DNA of 64,000 nt. Origin: Halovibrio salipaludis. Its GTDB lineage: Bacteria > Pseudomonadota > Gammaproteobacteria > Pseudomonadales > Oleiphilaceae. Positions 18,502 to 27,569 of this stretch are shown one piece after another (the first letter of the stretch is position 1; each line of letters opens with the position of its first letter). The stretch spans positions 124,001 through 188,000 of the forward strand of contig NZ_NSKD01000004.1 of assembly GCF_002286965.1 (NCBI RefSeq), in the 5' to 3' direction. The notes under the pieces were generated by a model that was given only the letters and a program-made list of their open reading frames with translations, ran no database searches and was not told the DNA's origin. The position numbers were made by a program, and so were the translations under genes.

Positions 18502-19020
18502 TCAGCGCCGGTAACGGGCCATCTGGCGGCGGCAGAACGCCTCGATCTGGGAGAGAGCGTTGTCGATGGCGCGGGAGTAATGGCCCCGCATTGAGCAGTA
18601 GGTGAACTGGATGCCGAGTCGGTATTGGCCATCCGCTTCCCGGACACAGCTTTTGACCCGGCCGTTCACATCCGACTGCGTGATGTACTCGCCGCGGAAA
18701 TCCATACGCATGGAAGTGCCCTCCCGGAAGGCTTCCTCCGCCACAATGGCGACGCCGTAGCGGTTGATGTCCAGGCATTCAACGGGCCGGCTCTGGCGTT
18801 CCCAGTGCAGCAGGCGCCGTGCCCGCACGCGTACGCTGAGCCCGGGGGCGGCAAACCGGGGCTGGATCCGCTGCTCGCTTGCACTGCACTGACCGGACCA
18901 GGAGGTGGTCAGTGATGGCTCACCGCGACCCTGGTTAAGGCGTTTGTGCTCCCTGCGCAGTGCAAAGGGCACGTCCGCGAGATGCATTGTGATCCCGGAG
19001 GAGTCACTCTGAGTACTCAT
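18502..19020 (-). CDS. PilZ-domain protein (putative c-di-GMP receptor)
   Basis: A 172-residue protein with a PilZ-type c-di-GMP motif: RIQPR (RxxxR) followed about 30 residues later by CLDINRYGVAI, which resembles the (D/N)xSxxG motif but with Asn instead of Ser. The C-terminus has the expected beta-barrel strands (YRLGIQFTY) and a charged helix. With the EAL phosphodiesterase at 838-1602 it shows that c-di-GMP signalling is present. The Ser to Asn change may weaken binding. Confidence 0.75.
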   Translation of the reverse strand: MSTQSDSSGITMHLADVPFALRREHKRLNQGRGEPSLTTSWSGQCSASEQRIQPRFAAPGLSVRVRARRLLHWERQSRPVECLDINRYGVAIVAEEAFREGTSMRMDFRGEYITQSDVNGRVKSCVREADGQYRLGIQFTYCSMRGHYSRAIDNALSQIEAFCRRQMARYRR

Positions 19021-19244
19021 TGGCGGTTGCTGCCTCTTGGATCGGATCGGGGTTTTTACTTACTGGTAACATAGGATTGTCGCTCAATCGGGGACCGAGT
19101 CAAGGCGGGGGCCGGGTGCCGTGTGACGGAGATCACATTAAGGGGCCGGCCCGGCCATCTGGGAGGCACTCTGCAGGGGATGCTTTGTGAATCCTGTTGA
19201 GGCCTGTAAAGTGCGATCTCTGACCGTTCCCCAAAGATGACGGA

Positions 19245-21632
19245 TTGACTGAGTTGAAGCCACTTCCCCAGAAACAGCTGTACAGGGCCTGCGTCCTGAA
19301 GGATCTGCCGTTCCGTAACACGGATGCGCTTGATCCCCTGAATGAGATCGTTGGCCAGGACCGTGCCCGGGAGGCGGTCCGGTTCGCCCTCGCCATGCCC
19401 CACAACGGCTACAACGTCTACGCGCTGGGCCGATCCGGGCTGGGTAAGCGCACCATGATGCTGCGTTACCTGGCGCATCGGGATGAGACCCACGCACCGG
19501 CCAGCGACTGGTGCTACGTGGCGAATTATGACGACCCGCGCAATCCCAGGGTCCTGAAGCTGCCGGCCGGCGTCGGTGAACGGCTGCGCCACGATGTGGA
19601 CCGGCTGGTTTCGCGCTTGGTCAAGGTCATTCCCCAGGCGTTTGACAGCGATACCTTCCAGAGCCGCTATGAGGATCTCAAGCAGAGCTATGCCGCGCGC
19701 CAGGAAGAGGCACTGAATGCCCTGGCACGCGAGGCGCGTGAGCAGGGCGTGGACCTGTCCATGAGCACGCCGGGGGGATACCGGCTGACAGCACTCAACG
19801 GCAGTGAGCCGCATACCAACGAGTCCTTCAGCGCGCTTTCCGAGGAGGAGAAGCGGGCGTTCGAGGAAGTCATCCGTGAGCTTGAGAAGAAGCTGCGGCG
19901 TGTGATGCGCCAGATCGCGGAATGGGAAGAGGAACATGCCGAGCAGCAGCAGAAGCTGAACGAGGAGACGGTCGAGCATGTCGGGGCCCATCTGATTGAT
20001 GAGCTGTCCGAGCGTTACAGTGACTATGAAGGGGTGCCCGACCATTTCCGGGCCATGAAGAAGGATATCGCGAACAATCTCGATATCTTCCTTGAGGACA
20101 GCGAAGATAAGGCCGCCTTTGCCTATGCCTCCATGGAGCAGCGCCTGCCCCGGCGCTATCGCATCAACCTGCTCGTATCGCGCCAGGATGAGTCCGTGCC
20201 GGTGGTCGTGGAGGACAATCCCACCTACCACAACCTGTTCGGATTCATCGAGACCGTGACCTATAAAGGCACGGTCTACACGGATTTCTCGCTGATCCGG
20301 CCGGGCAGCCTGCACCGGGCCAATGGCGGCTACCTGCTCATGGACGCCACCAAGGTGCTTGAGCACGGCTTCGTGTGGGACGCGCTCAAGCGCGCCATCC
20401 GTTCCCGGGAAATCAGCATCCACTCCCTGGAACGTGAGCTGACCCTGTCCGGAACCATTTCGCTGGAGCCGGAGGCGGTACCGCTGGACGTCAAGCTGGT
20501 GCTCTTCGGGGATCGCGAAACCTGGCTGCTGCTCCAGGAATATGATCCTGAGTTCGCGGAGCTGTTCCGGGTGACGGCGGATTTCGAGAATGAGATGCCG
20601 CGCACCACCGAGAGCCAGATGCTCTACGCCAAGTTCATAGCCAGTCTGTGCCAGGACAAGGGCCTGCTGCCGTGCAGCAAACAGGCTGTGGCACGGGTGA
20701 TCGAATACAGCTCACGGCTGGCGGAGCACCAGAACCGGCTGTCGCTGCATGCTGTGGATATCGCCAATGTGCTGCGCGAGGCGGACTTCCACGCCCGGAG
20801 CGGAGGCGAGGACGGCATTGATCCCGAGCATGTGGACCAGGCCCTGGTCAGCGCGGACTACCGCAGCGGGCGTATCCGGGACGAGTTCCTGCAGGGCTTT
20901 GCCGACGGTTCCATGCTGCTGTCGTTCAGTGGCCGTGCCGTGGGACAGGTCAACGGGCTTTCCGTACTCTCCACTGGCGGCTACGAATTCGGGCTGCCCA
21001 ACCGGATCAGCGGGACCTGCCAGTACGGGGACGGGGATGTCATCCACATTGAGCGGGATGTGAAGCTCAGTGGCTCCATCCATTCCAAGGGTGTGATGAT
21101 CCTTTCCGCATGGCTGTCGGCGCATTTTGCCCGTGAACAGCCCATGCCGCTTACCGCGACGCTCACCTTCGAGCAGTCCTACGCTGAGATCGATGGGGAC
21201 AGTGCGTCCCTCGGCGAGCTCTGCGCCATTGTTTCGGCTCTTGCCGAGCAGCCGGTACGCCAGGACATGGCGGTTACGGGCTCGGTCAACCAGCATGGGG
21301 ATGTGCAGCCGGTCGGGGGGCTCAACGAGAAAGTCGAAGGCTTCCTGGATGCCTGTGTGGCTCGGGGGGATGCGCAGGACAAGGCGGTCATCCTGCCCGC
21401 TTCGAACGTGCAGAACCTGATGCTGGCCAGGCGCGTGCGGGACGCTGTGAAGACGAGCGGCTTCCGGGTTTACGCCGTGTCGCGGGTGGAGGAAGTGCTG
21501 GCGCTGATGCTGGAGCTGCCGGTCGGTGAGCCGGATCGCAATGGCCATTATCCGGCTGACAGCCTCTATGGGCGCATTGAGCAGCGTCTGGCCGATCTCA
21601 GGCGTCGACAAGACGACGAAAAGTCAGATTGA
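19245..21632 (+). CDS. LonB-like AAA+ ATP-dependent protease
   Basis: A 795-residue Lon-related protease of the bacterial putative LonB group. An N-terminal AAA segment has the Walker A-like GRSGLGKRTMM near residue 65, and a coiled-coil insertion runs from about 130 to 260. The C-terminal S16 peptidase domain has S653 in IDGDSASLGE and K696 in LNEKVEG as the Ser-Lys dyad, with GSVNQHGDVQPVGG between them. It should degrade damaged proteins. The predicted start is TTG at 19245; no better in-frame start is visible. The 3' end overlaps alkB by 35 bases. Confidence 0.92.
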   Translation: MTELKPLPQKQLYRACVLKDLPFRNTDALDPLNEIVGQDRAREAVRFALAMPHNGYNVYALGRSGLGKRTMMLRYLAHRDETHAPASDWCYVANYDDPRNPRVLKLPAGVGERLRHDVDRLVSRLVKVIPQAFDSDTFQSRYEDLKQSYAARQEEALNALAREAREQGVDLSMSTPGGYRLTALNGSEPHTNESFSALSEEEKRAFEEVIRELEKKLRRVMRQIAEWEEEHAEQQQKLNEETVEHVGAHLIDELSERYSDYEGVPDHFRAMKKDIANNLDIFLEDSEDKAAFAYASMEQRLPRRYRINLLVSRQDESVPVVVEDNPTYHNLFGFIETVTYKGTVYTDFSLIRPGSLHRANGGYLLMDATKVLEHGFVWDALKRAIRSREISIHSLERELTLSGTISLEPEAVPLDVKLVLFGDRETWLLLQEYDPEFAELFRVTADFENEMPRTTESQMLYAKFIASLCQDKGLLPCSKQAVARVIEYSSRLAEHQNRLSLHAVDIANVLREADFHARSGGEDGIDPEHVDQALVSADYRSGRIRDEFLQGFADGSMLLSFSGRAVGQVNGLSVLSTGGYEFGLPNRISGTCQYGDGDVIHIERDVKLSGSIHSKGVMILSAWLSAHFAREQPMPLTATLTFEQSYAEIDGDSASLGELCAIVSALAEQPVRQDMAVTGSVNQHGDVQPVGGLNEKVEGFLDACVARGDAQDKAVILPASNVQNLMLARRVRDAVKTSGFRVYAVSRVEEVLALMLELPVGEPDRNGHYPADSLYGRIEQRLADLRRRQDDEKSD

Positions 21633-22206
21633 TCCGCGGAGACACCGGTTTCCGGGTCTTCGGCAGGGCGTGGTGCCAGTGGGACTGGACGCCTGCCGGC
21701 ATTACCAGGAGGCTGTTGTGGGGCAGGTCGATGCCCAGAGTATGGCCATGATCCTCTCGGTGCCGGAAACGGAAGCGCCGGGTGCCGCCCAGGCTGAGTG
21801 AAGCGATTACCGGGGCGGGTCCCAGTTCGGGTTCGTCGTCACTGTGCCAGCCCATGCTGTCATTGCCATCGCGATAATGGTTGGCCAGCACACTGTTGAA
21901 ATGCTCTCCGGCGATGTCACCCACCTGGCGCGCGAGCGGCCTGAGCCAGTCCGGCCACTGGGCTGGCTCCAGTGTCTGGCCCGAGTAGCGGTAGGTCAGG
22001 CCGTCCTCGGCGATCCAGCACTGCTCTCTCGGGATCAGGTGTTCGCGGCCGAAAAGGGTGATGCGGTCCTGCTTCCAGGGAATGCGCTCAAGCAGCAGCG
22101 CCAGCAGTTCATCCGCCTCTTCCGGCGCCAGGAAGGGGTGATGGAAGGGCAGCTGGAAGGGGGGCAGTTCGTACACCGGCACGGCTCCGCGGTTGCAGTT
22201 GTTCAT
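21598..22206 (-). CDS. alkB: AlkB-like 2-oxoglutarate/Fe(II) dioxygenase
   Basis: A 202-residue AlkB homologue of the short ALKBH2/3-like type. The iron ligands are seen in GWHSDDEPELG (His and Asp) and SHWHHALPK (His), and RINLTFR gives the 2-oxoglutarate-binding arginines. It would repair alkylated bases by oxidative demethylation. The ATG at 22206 is chosen because an upstream in-frame extension would run across the divergent M23 gene. The stop lies inside the 3' end of the lonB-like gene. Confidence 0.88.
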   Translation of the reverse strand: MNNCNRGAVPVYELPPFQLPFHHPFLAPEEADELLALLLERIPWKQDRITLFGREHLIPREQCWIAEDGLTYRYSGQTLEPAQWPDWLRPLARQVGDIAGEHFNSVLANHYRDGNDSMGWHSDDEPELGPAPVIASLSLGGTRRFRFRHREDHGHTLGIDLPHNSLLVMPAGVQSHWHHALPKTRKPVSPRINLTFRRLVDA

Positions 22207-22260
22207 CAGGTTCGCTAACAATAACGGGCGTCTGCCTGCTCTCAAACCCGGAGGTTCCGC

Positions 22261-23106
22261 GTGTCGCGCCTTCTTTGGCTGTTCTGTCTTGTCTTTCTCC
22301 CCGCTGCGGGGATGGCTCTCGAGCTGGACGGGCCCAGAACCCAGGGGTCCCTGCTCAGGGGCAGCGTGGAGCCAGGCAGTGAGATTAGCCTCAATGGTGA
22401 TGCCGTGGCGACCACGGAATCCGGGCGCTTCGCCATTGGCTTCGGGCGTGACGCGGAACTTAGCCATGAACTGGTGGTGATTGGCCCTGACGGTGAGCTC
22501 AACAGCCGAACCATCGAGCTGGAGAAGCGGGACTATGACATCCAGCGGGTTGAGGGGGTTCCCCAGGAGACCGTGACCCCCGACGAAGAGGCGCTGGAGC
22601 GGATCCGGGCGGAAGCGCGGCGGGTGAGCGCGGCCCGGAAGGACCAGTCACGCCGCCCGGACTTTGCCGGTTCCTGGATCTGGCCGGTGGCCGGAACCGT
22701 TACCGGGGTCTACGGCAGCCAGCGTTTCTACAACGGCGAACCCCGCCAGCCGCATTACGGTATTGATATAGCGGCGGAAACGGGAAGACCCGTAGCGGCG
22801 CCGGCAGGCGGGCGTGTGGTGCTGGTTGAGCCGGACCTGTATTTCTCGGGGGGGACCCTGATCCTGGACCATGGATACGGGGTCTCCTCCACCTTCCTGC
22901 ACCTGAGCGAGATCCATGTGAGCGAGGGCGATGAGGTGGCCCAGGGCGAGACCCTGGGAGAAGTGGGGGCCTCGGGCCGCGCCACCGGCCCGCACCTGGA
23001 CTGGCGCATGAACTGGCAGCAGGAACGGGTGGATCCGATGACGGTGGCGCCGCCACTGGTTGATGGGGCCACGACCATGCCCGGTGCGGGCGACAGTAAT
23101 CAGTAA
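22261..23106 (+). CDS. M23 family metallopeptidase, exported
   Basis: A GTG start gives a signal peptide (residues 1-19), then a beta domain with PGSEISLNGDAVATTESGRF, a charged linker and a C-terminal LytM/M23 domain. Zinc-site motifs are HYGIDIAA (His and Asp) and GPHLDWRM. The second motif has Asp where the usual HxH has its second histidine, the third zinc ligand. It would cleave or regulate cleavage of peptidoglycan peptides in the periplasm. It ends 12 bases before the response regulator. Confidence 0.88.
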   Translation: MSRLLWLFCLVFLPAAGMALELDGPRTQGSLLRGSVEPGSEISLNGDAVATTESGRFAIGFGRDAELSHELVVIGPDGELNSRTIELEKRDYDIQRVEGVPQETVTPDEEALERIRAEARRVSAARKDQSRRPDFAGSWIWPVAGTVTGVYGSQRFYNGEPRQPHYGIDIAAETGRPVAAPAGGRVVLVEPDLYFSGGTLILDHGYGVSSTFLHLSEIHVSEGDEVAQGETLGEVGASGRATGPHLDWRMNWQQERVDPMTVAPPLVDGATTMPGAGDSNQ

Positions 23107-23118
23107 AGGAGTATGCCA

Positions 23119-23742
23119 ATGGCGGAGACCGAGCAGACGGTCTACATCGTAGAGGATGACGAGGCGGTCCGGGATTCCCTGTCCATGCTGCTGCGCTCGG
23201 AAGGGCTGGCGGTTGCGGGATACGAGCGCGCCACCCGCTTTCTGGAAGACTGGCATGGCGGTATGCAGGGCTGCATTGTGCTGGATATCCGCATGCCCGA
23301 GATGGATGGCATGGAGCTGCAGGAGGAACTCATTGAGCGGGGCTCCCACCTGCCGATCATCTTCGTAACCGGCCACGGTGACGTGCCCCTGGCCGTGGAG
23401 GCGATGCGCAAGGGCGCCGTTGACTTCATCGAGAAACCCTATCGTGAGGATCAGCTCCTGGAGAAGATCCGGGGAGCCCTGGCCACGGATGCGGAGCAGC
23501 ATCAGGGCCGTGAGGAGAAGCGGCTGATCGAGGAACGGCTGGAGCAGCTCACGCCCCGTGAACGCGAGATCATGGACCGTATGGTCGCGGGCCAGGCCAA
23601 CAAGGTCATCGCCATCGAGCTCGACATCAGTCAGCGCACCGTCGAGATCCACCGCTCCCGGGTGATGCACAAGATGGGAACCCATTCACTCGCCCAGCTG
23701 GTGCGCATGGTCATGAGCGTGCGGGACGGGGACCCGGAATGA
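23119..23742 (+). CDS. FixJ/NarL-type response regulator
   Basis: A receiver domain (YIVEDDEAVRDSLSMLLRSE, phospho-acceptor in LDIRMPEMDG, Lys in IEKPYRE) joined to a LuxR helix-turn-helix (LTPREREIMDRMVAGQANK). The FVTGHGDVPLAVEAMRKGAV stretch is typical of FixJ. The ATG at 23119 is chosen because AAAGGAG ends seven bases upstream, whereas the ATG at 23113 would be one base away. It overlaps the hybrid kinase by four bases, making them a two-component pair. The regulon is unknown. Confidence 0.9.
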   Translation: MAETEQTVYIVEDDEAVRDSLSMLLRSEGLAVAGYERATRFLEDWHGGMQGCIVLDIRMPEMDGMELQEELIERGSHLPIIFVTGHGDVPLAVEAMRKGAVDFIEKPYREDQLLEKIRGALATDAEQHQGREEKRLIEERLEQLTPREREIMDRMVAGQANKVIAIELDISQRTVEIHRSRVMHKMGTHSLAQLVRMVMSVRDGDPE

Positions 23743-25304
23743 GCACGGTCAGCGAGACGCCCACCGACCCGGAGCAGGCCTGTGTCCTGCTGGTGGACGA
23801 CAATCCCCAGAACCTCAAGGTGCTCTACGAAACCCTGAGGGATAAGGGCTACCAGCTGTTGATCGCCAACGACGGCGAAAAGGCGCTGCAGCTGGCGCGC
23901 CGGCATCACCCTGAGGTGATCCTGCTCGACATCATGATGCCGGGCATGGACGGTTTCGAGGTCTGCAAGCATCTGCGCGCGGACACTGACACGGCCCTGA
24001 GTGCCATCATCTTCCTGTCCGCTCTCAATGACATCGATGCCAAGGTCCGGGGCTTCAACATGGGCGGCGCGGATTACATCGCCAAGCCCTTCCAGGCCCA
24101 GGAAGTCATGGCCCGGGTGGATACCCAGATCCGGGTGATCCAGCTCGAGCGCGTCATGCAGGCGCGCAATCGCCAGCTTGAAAGCGAACAGGCCAGCCTG
24201 CTCAACGCCATCTTCGAGGGCATCTATGGGCTCGACCCCCAGGGTGTGATCACCTTCGCCAACCCGGCGGCGGCGGAAATCGCAGGGGCGGAGCAGGACG
24301 CGCTGGTGGGGCGCCGTATCGGGGATCTGCATTTCACCCATGACTCCGGCGAGGAGGCTTCCCACGCCGGGCGGGTGCTGTGCCGGGACGGCGCAGCGGT
24401 ACTGCGGCGGGGCGTGACCATGACCCGTGCGGATGGCACCACCTTCCAGGCGGAGTACCGGGCAGCGCCCCGTTTCGAGAACGATGAACTGACCGGGAGC
24501 GTCCTGGTGTTCCGGGACATCACCGAGGAACTGGCGCAGGAGCGGGCGCTGGAGGAGACACGGGAGCTGGTTGCGGAGCAGCGCGAACAGCTGGCGCATG
24601 CCTCGCGCCTGTCCGTGATGGGTGAGATGGCGGCCGGCGTGGCCCATGAGGTGAACCAGCCGCTGACCGCCATTGCCAATTACGTCAGCCTGGTCTGTCG
24701 AATGATGGAGAAGGATACCCTGGACCAGGACGCGCTCTCGGAGGTGCTCGAAAAGATCACGGCCCAGTCCCACCGGGCCAGCGAGGTCATCCGCCGCATC
24801 CGCCAGTTCGTGCACCAGCCGGCTACCGGCAAGGAGACCGTGGATGTGGCCCGGCTGCTTGCGGAGAGCCGAGAGTTCGCCGAGGTGGATTCGCGCAACA
24901 ACGCGATCGAGGTCAGTCTGTCGATCCCGGAGCACCTGCCCTATGCGGTAGCGGACCCCGTGCAGGTGCAGCAGGTGGTACTCAACCTGATCCGCAACGC
25001 GCTTGAAGCCTCACGCAACTGCAGCAGCGAGGAGCCGGTCGAGGTCAGTGCGGAGGCGCTGGAAGACGCGGTATGCGTGCGCGTGGCGGACCGCGGCTGC
25101 GGGCTGCCGGAAGACGCGGAGGAGCGCCTTTTTCAGCCGTTCTATTCCAACAAAGATGAGGGGATGGGGATCGGGCTGTCGCTGTGCCGCAGCCTGATCA
25201 CCGGCCAGAACGGCGAGATCGGGTTCGAGCGGCGTGAGGGCGGGGGCACCGTGTTCTGGTTCTCCCTGCCCCTGGTGGACAGCAGCGCGCCCGATCCCGA
25301 CTGA
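23739..25304 (+). CDS. Hybrid sensor kinase: receiver-PAS-HisKA-HATPase
   Basis: The order of domains over 521 residues is: receiver at 14-130 (VLLVDDNPQNLK, LLDIMMPGMDGFEVC, IAKPF), a PAS sensor at about 150-265, a dimerisation helix with the phospho-His in MAAGVAHEVNQPL, and an ATPase with LNLIRNALEAS and MGIGLSLCRSL. No membrane segment is visible, so it senses a cytoplasmic cue or receives phosphate at its N-terminal receiver. The HisKA style (AHEVNQPLTAI) is that of FixL/TtrS/DctB kinases, matching its FixJ-like partner. Confidence 0.9.
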   Translation: MSTVSETPTDPEQACVLLVDDNPQNLKVLYETLRDKGYQLLIANDGEKALQLARRHHPEVILLDIMMPGMDGFEVCKHLRADTDTALSAIIFLSALNDIDAKVRGFNMGGADYIAKPFQAQEVMARVDTQIRVIQLERVMQARNRQLESEQASLLNAIFEGIYGLDPQGVITFANPAAAEIAGAEQDALVGRRIGDLHFTHDSGEEASHAGRVLCRDGAAVLRRGVTMTRADGTTFQAEYRAAPRFENDELTGSVLVFRDITEELAQERALEETRELVAEQREQLAHASRLSVMGEMAAGVAHEVNQPLTAIANYVSLVCRMMEKDTLDQDALSEVLEKITAQSHRASEVIRRIRQFVHQPATGKETVDVARLLAESREFAEVDSRNNAIEVSLSIPEHLPYAVADPVQVQQVVLNLIRNALEASRNCSSEEPVEVSAEALEDAVCVRVADRGCGLPEDAEERLFQPFYSNKDEGMGIGLSLCRSLITGQNGEIGFERREGGGTVFWFSLPLVDSSAPDPD

Positions 25305-25307
25305 CCC

Positions 25308-26186
25308 TCAATCCCGGCTGAGGCTGCCTTCCAGGTGGGGCGCGGAGGCGTCCTTGTTCAGAAGACGGAAGGGGGTTTCGGTGCTGTTGCGCTCCCAGGT
25401 GAGGATGCCGGTTCCGGGAATGAAGAACGGCTTCTTGAACTGGGTGTCCACCGTTACCGCCTCCAGTGGCCCCTCGGCCTTTTCCATCAGCGCCAGGCAG
25501 TGTGCCTTGCTCCACATGCCATGGGCGATATTGCGCGGGAAGCCGAAGGCCTTGGCCGACAGCGCGTGCAGGTGGATCGGGTTCATATCCCCGGAGACCC
25601 GGCCGTAGCGGTAACCAATGTTGCCAGGGGCCTGGACCGTGGCCTGGCCGGAGAGCATCTGCGGCGCCTCAGGGGGCTGCTTCTTCCCGTCTTTTCCGCT
25701 GCTCTCGGTAGGCTGCCGGTAGAGCAGGGTGCTGTATTCCTTCCAGATGACATGCCCCGAGGAGCTGGCCTCGGTCAGGATGTCGAACGCCAGGCCGCGT
25801 TCGGTGTCCATGGCGTTGGCGATCCGCGCCCGGAGCTCGAGGATCTCTCCCTGGCGTATCGCCCGCTGCTGTTCGATCCGGTTGCCGATGTGCACCAGCC
25901 CCATCAGGGGCAGGGGGAAAGCCGCATCGGTCATCAAGCGGATGTGCAGCGGAAAGGCCAGAATGTGCGGCCAGGTGACCGGGCACAGGCTGCTGGTCAT
26001 GAAGCCGCAGACCTCGCGGTAGCGGCGCAGCTCAGCGGTATCGGTGCGCACGCCTTCAATATCGGCGCTGAGTTCGGGCATGTCCGCTGCGGCGTGGCGG
26101 CCGCCCTTGCTGCTGGCGAGCAGGGCCTTGCCGTACATGGGCAGCAGCGCGGGGCCACTGAAACGGTAATGGGCTGTCTGGTTCAT
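25308..26186 (-). CDS. MaoC-like (R)-specific enoyl-CoA hydratase family protein
   Basis: A 292-residue double-hotdog protein. The C-terminal half has the hydratase-2 motif SGDMNPIHLHALSAKAFGF then IAHGMWS, with the catalytic Asp and His. The N-terminal hotdog lacks the motif. It probably hydrates trans-2-enoyl-CoA to (R)-3-hydroxyacyl-CoA. The ATG at 26186 (MNQTAHYRFSGPALL) is chosen; an open frame extends farther upstream but without protein-like content. It is divergent from an AraC regulator and convergent with the hybrid kinase. Confidence 0.88.
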   Translation of the reverse strand: MNQTAHYRFSGPALLPMYGKALLASSKGGRHAAADMPELSADIEGVRTDTAELRRYREVCGFMTSSLCPVTWPHILAFPLHIRLMTDAAFPLPLMGLVHIGNRIEQQRAIRQGEILELRARIANAMDTERGLAFDILTEASSSGHVIWKEYSTLLYRQPTESSGKDGKKQPPEAPQMLSGQATVQAPGNIGYRYGRVSGDMNPIHLHALSAKAFGFPRNIAHGMWSKAHCLALMEKAEGPLEAVTVDTQFKKPFFIPGTGILTWERNSTETPFRLLNKDASAPHLEGSLSRD

Positions 26187-26360
26187 AAGCGTCCGGTTTG
26201 TGTCTAGACTGAGAGTTGTGTCACAGGTGGATGTCATTTGGGCCAATCGGCCTGTATGATGTCCCGAAGAATGCACACGGGCTGTGACAGCGTCAATTGC
26301 GTAATCTCCGGCGCTGTACGGCACGCGGGTCAAAACAACAACAGGCCGGGAAACGACAGT

Positions 26361-27392
26361 ATGCAGGAACAGCGGGATTCAGGGGTCCTGTTTCGTCTGG
26401 TCTACCAGGCGATGCAGCGGGCCGGAGTCGATACCGATGCCATCTTCCGTCGGCTGGGGGTGGACGAGAAATACCTCCAGCGGGAAAACCTGAGGACGCC
26501 GCACGCGGCTCAGGTACTGTTCTGGCAGGTGGTGGAGGATGTTACCGGGGATCCGGATATCGGCCTGCACCTGGGTCTGCATGTGCCCACCTACAAGGGG
26601 CAGGTCCTTGAATACCTGTTCCTTTCCAGTCCCACTTTCGGGGGTGGGCTGAGGCGGGCCAAGAACTACCAGCGCCTGCTCACCGACGCGGCGGACCTGG
26701 AACTCCATGAAGACGGGAGCGAGGAGTGCTACCTGGTGCTCAATGCCGCCGCCGAAGAGATCCGGCGGATCGGACATTTCTCGGAGTGCTTTGTCCAGGG
26801 TGTGCTGACCTTCTTCGATTCGGTCACGGACGGGGAGTTCCGGCCCACAGCGGTGCATTTCGAGCACGAGCGCACTCAGGGCCAGGACAGGGTTGCCGAG
26901 ATCCTGGGCTGTCCGGTGAGCTTCGGGCAGAGTGATACCCGGCTGTACTTTCCGGCGAGCCTTCTCGAGCATCCCTCGCCGCACCACGAGCCGGGACTCC
27001 TGGCGCTGCACGAGCGCTTTGCCAGCGAGCAGGTCGCCGAGCTTGAGAAGCAGGATATTGTCGGGGATGTGGAGCGGCTGGTGGCCGAGCAGCTGGACTC
27101 CGGCGAGGTTACCCTGGACGCGGTAGCGACGCGCCTCAACATGAAGCCACGCACCCTGCGCACACGCCTGACCGAGGCCAACACCTCCTTCAACCAGGTG
27201 GTTTCCCAGTTCCGTTACCGGCTGGCGTGCCGGCTTCTTGCCGCCACGGATGAGTCCATTGACGAGATCGTCTATCTCACCGGCTTTTCCGAGCCCAGCA
27301 CCTTCTACCGGGCGTTCAAGCGCTGGTCCGGCATGACGCCTATTGAGTACCGGCGGCGTTCCGCGGAACACGATGAGGAAATGGCCAGCTGA
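26361..27392 (+). CDS. AraC-family transcriptional regulator (arabinose-binding-domain type)
   Basis: A 343-residue regulator. The N-terminal 200 residues resemble the Arabinose_bd domain of the OruR/ArgR-like AraC regulators (GLHLGLHVPTYKGQVLEYL). The C-terminal double helix-turn-helix contains LDAVATRLNMKPRTLRTRL and ETGF-like YLTGFSEPSTFYRAFKRW. The ATG at 26361 gives this start. It is divergent from maoC (174 bases between), so maoC is its likely target. Confidence 0.88.
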   Translation: MQEQRDSGVLFRLVYQAMQRAGVDTDAIFRRLGVDEKYLQRENLRTPHAAQVLFWQVVEDVTGDPDIGLHLGLHVPTYKGQVLEYLFLSSPTFGGGLRRAKNYQRLLTDAADLELHEDGSEECYLVLNAAAEEIRRIGHFSECFVQGVLTFFDSVTDGEFRPTAVHFEHERTQGQDRVAEILGCPVSFGQSDTRLYFPASLLEHPSPHHEPGLLALHERFASEQVAELEKQDIVGDVERLVAEQLDSGEVTLDAVATRLNMKPRTLRTRLTEANTSFNQVVSQFRYRLACRLLAATDESIDEIVYLTGFSEPSTFYRAFKRWSGMTPIEYRRRSAEHDEEMAS

Positions 27393-27405
27393 TCCGCGCG
27401 CTCAT

Positions 27406-27433
27406 GGGAGGTGTCACAATGCTGTCACCTCCC
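27406..27433 (+). other. Stem-loop after the AraC gene
   Basis: GGGAGGTG (27406-27413) and CACCTCCC (27426-27433) form an 8-base GC-rich stem with a 12-base loop, 13 bases after the AraC stop and 45 bases before the tiny ORF. There is no U-run, so it is not a standard intrinsic terminator. Note that the right arm is complementary to a Shine-Dalgarno sequence. Confidence 0.5.
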
Positions 27434-27478
27434 GCTGGCACGCTGACCGGGAAACTGAACGGTAACCGGGAGGTTGTT

Positions 27479-27568
27479 ATGCGCGAATACGAAGAGGAAC
27501 TGCTGGAGCTGGGCCTTCAGGACGATGACGCGGAGGACGCCGAATGCGACGACGGCATCGACCTCTGA
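27479..27568 (+). CDS. Possible 29-residue acidic small protein
   Basis: ATG at 27479 is preceded by CGGGAGGTTGTT, a strong Shine-Dalgarno at good spacing. The frame encodes MREYEEELLELGLQDDDAED and then a short tail with one Cys, ending in TGA one base before the stop of the convergent AraC gene. More than half of the residues are Glu, Asp or Leu. It could be a genuine small protein or a chance frame with a good ribosome site. No family is recognised. Confidence 0.45.
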   Translation: MREYEEELLELGLQDDDAEDAECDDGIDL

Positions 27569-27569
27569 C

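Noticed and set aside
19268-19275. CTGTACAG as a possible LexA site
   Set aside because: The halves are adjacent instead of being separated by eight bases, and the sequence lies inside the lonB-like coding region.
19056-20423. 455-codon open frame antisense to the LonB-like gene
   Set aside because: The plus strand has the protease with its Ser-Lys dyad; the antisense product is low-information and has no ribosome site.
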